The notes beneath the pieces are model-generated. The model made no database searches. It worked only from the letters and a program-made list of their open reading frames with translations, and had not been told where the DNA came from. Shown here piece by piece: positions 63,318 to 64,000 of a stretch of DNA of 64,000 nucleotides. The stretch comes from Bacteroidales bacterium (lineage in GTDB: Bacteria > Bacteroidota > Bacteroidia > Bacteroidales > UBA932): NCBI GenBank assembly GCA_017471965.1, contig JAFURF010000054.1:1-64000 (forward strand), given 5' to 3'. Made by a program: the position numbers and the translations under genes. The first letter of the stretch is position 1; every line of letters starts with the position of its first letter.

Positions 63318-64000
63318 CTACCAGTTAGGATTCTGTTCAAGTGATTCCACCAAGGACACTTCTTCCGGAGGGATGGGCAGAAGGTAGTCTCTGTCGGGGA
63401 CAAAGCCATAGCCTGAAGGAAGTCTGTCCCTGAGAGGGTCGATATGTCCGGATGCATCTACAGGGATGTGAACAAAGGCTTCTCTTACAGCAGGGTCATC
63501 CATATTGAATGCCTTGTAAAGGATACCGTCTTCACCCAGATATGCGCCACGTCCTCTCTTCCCTGCAATGACCTTGTGCCCGCGCCAGCGCAGTATGTCG
63601 TCGAGCCGGAAGCCCTGAAGGGCAAGTTCGCATCTGCGCTCGCGCCTTATTTCCTGCATCACAGGGGTCAGCGGATACCCGTAGTCTGTGAAAGCGGGGT
63701 CGGGCACCGGTTCCTTCCAGAGGACTCCCGCGCGCTCCCTCAAAGGCTTCAGGGTCGACGAAAGCACATCATCAGTACACTGTCCGGTCTCTTCTGCAGC
63801 CTCCGCATAGGCAAGAAGGGCTTCGGCATACCTCACGATCACCAGACCCGTGTCCCAGAAGGAACTGCTTACATACGTGGTATCGACACCCAAGGCGGTA
63901 TGGTACCCCGTAAGGTTTCTGGAATTACCGTCACCCAAAAGACGCGGAGGATTGAGGGATGCATTGTGCCTGCGGGCCTCGTCGGAGTCTCCGCTGACAT
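63318..64000 (-). CDS. susD-like: SusD/RagB-family lipoprotein, C-terminal part (5' end beyond window)
   Basis: The frame is open to the window end (…SGDSDEARRHNASLNPPRL). Visible residues show the SusD C-terminal pattern: YAEALLAYAEAAEETGQ, a Met-Gln-Glu-Ile-Arg-Arg-Glu-Arg helix (MQEIRRERRCELALQGFRLD), DILRWRGHKV and the tail YLLPIPPEEVSLVESLEQNP. It binds glycan at the surface for the partner SusC, expected upstream outside the window. GH16 follows by 12 nt. Confidence 0.92.
   Translation of the reverse strand, partial: VSGDSDEARRHNASLNPPRLLGDGNSRNLTGYHTALGVDTTYVSSSFWDTGLVIVRYAEALLAYAEAAEETGQCTDDVLSSTLKPLRERAGVLWKEPVPDPAFTDYGYPLTPVMQEIRRERRCELALQGFRLDDILRWRGHKVIAGKRGRGAYLGEDGILYKAFNMDDPAVREAFVHIPVDASGHIDPLRDRLPSGYGFVPDRDYLLPIPPEEVSLVESLEQNPNW

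Overview
The window is chromosomal DNA of a Bacteroidota bacterium, almost certainly order Bacteroidales. The reasons are two SusC/SusD-type loci, BACON and fimbrillin-like lipoproteins with Bacteroidales lipoboxes, class III (anaerobic) ribonucleotide reductase, GH2/GH16/heparinase-type carbohydrate enzymes, and repeated use of the Bacteroidota promoter (TTTG, about 19 nt, TAnnTTTG). A gut Rikenellaceae/Alistipes/Cryptobacteroides-like organism is a reasonable guess but is inference. No rRNA, tRNA, CRISPR array, phage or complete insertion sequence was seen.

Region 1 (1-33.2 kb) is accessory surface biology. After the 3' end of an Rpn-type nuclease gene, fifteen genes run on the minus strand from 29733 to 415, with mostly tiny gaps and one convincing promoter (29767-29774). 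They encode a SusC/RagA transporter, SusD/RagB, several large surface lipoproteins, two Ig-stalk proteins ending in C-type-lectin-like (DUF1566-type) domains, an S8 subtilisin, a lipocalin-like lipoprotein, and a family of lipoproteins that share an N-terminal fimbrillin-like domain fused to different C-terminal cargos, one of them an M64 metallopeptidase. Two of these fimbrillin-like genes are each directly preceded by a 42-47 residue peptide gene of one family (YESP...EGA...HDxFxxGG). The whole looks like a modular protein- or peptide-capturing surface machine around a RagAB-like importer; this function is inferred. A second two-gene lipoprotein operon (33142-29983) ends in a strong terminator just upstream.

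Region 2 (33.2-40.6 kb) has a divergent promoter, a 4'-phosphopantetheinyl transferase, a GH2 beta-galactosidase, nrdD with its own promoter, and nrdG facing it convergently across a shared bidirectional terminator into whose loop a palindromic repeat has been inserted.

Region 3 (40.6-52.2 kb) is mostly housekeeping: a TPR/EnvC-like/epimerase operon, an ECF sigma factor overlapping a membrane-anchored beta-barrel protein, tsaE, a HigBA-type toxin-antitoxin pair, comM, mlaE-mlaF, and a lone lipoprotein.

Region 4 (52.2-64 kb) has sufB-pnuC-sufC-sufD-ispE on the minus strand. It also holds two more copies of the palindromic repeat, one lying in frame inside sufD. A MORN/TonB-C protein, a K+-dependent membrane pyrophosphatase with a heparinase II/III-like enzyme, and the edge of a second polysaccharide-utilisation locus (SusD, GH16, small lipoprotein) follow.
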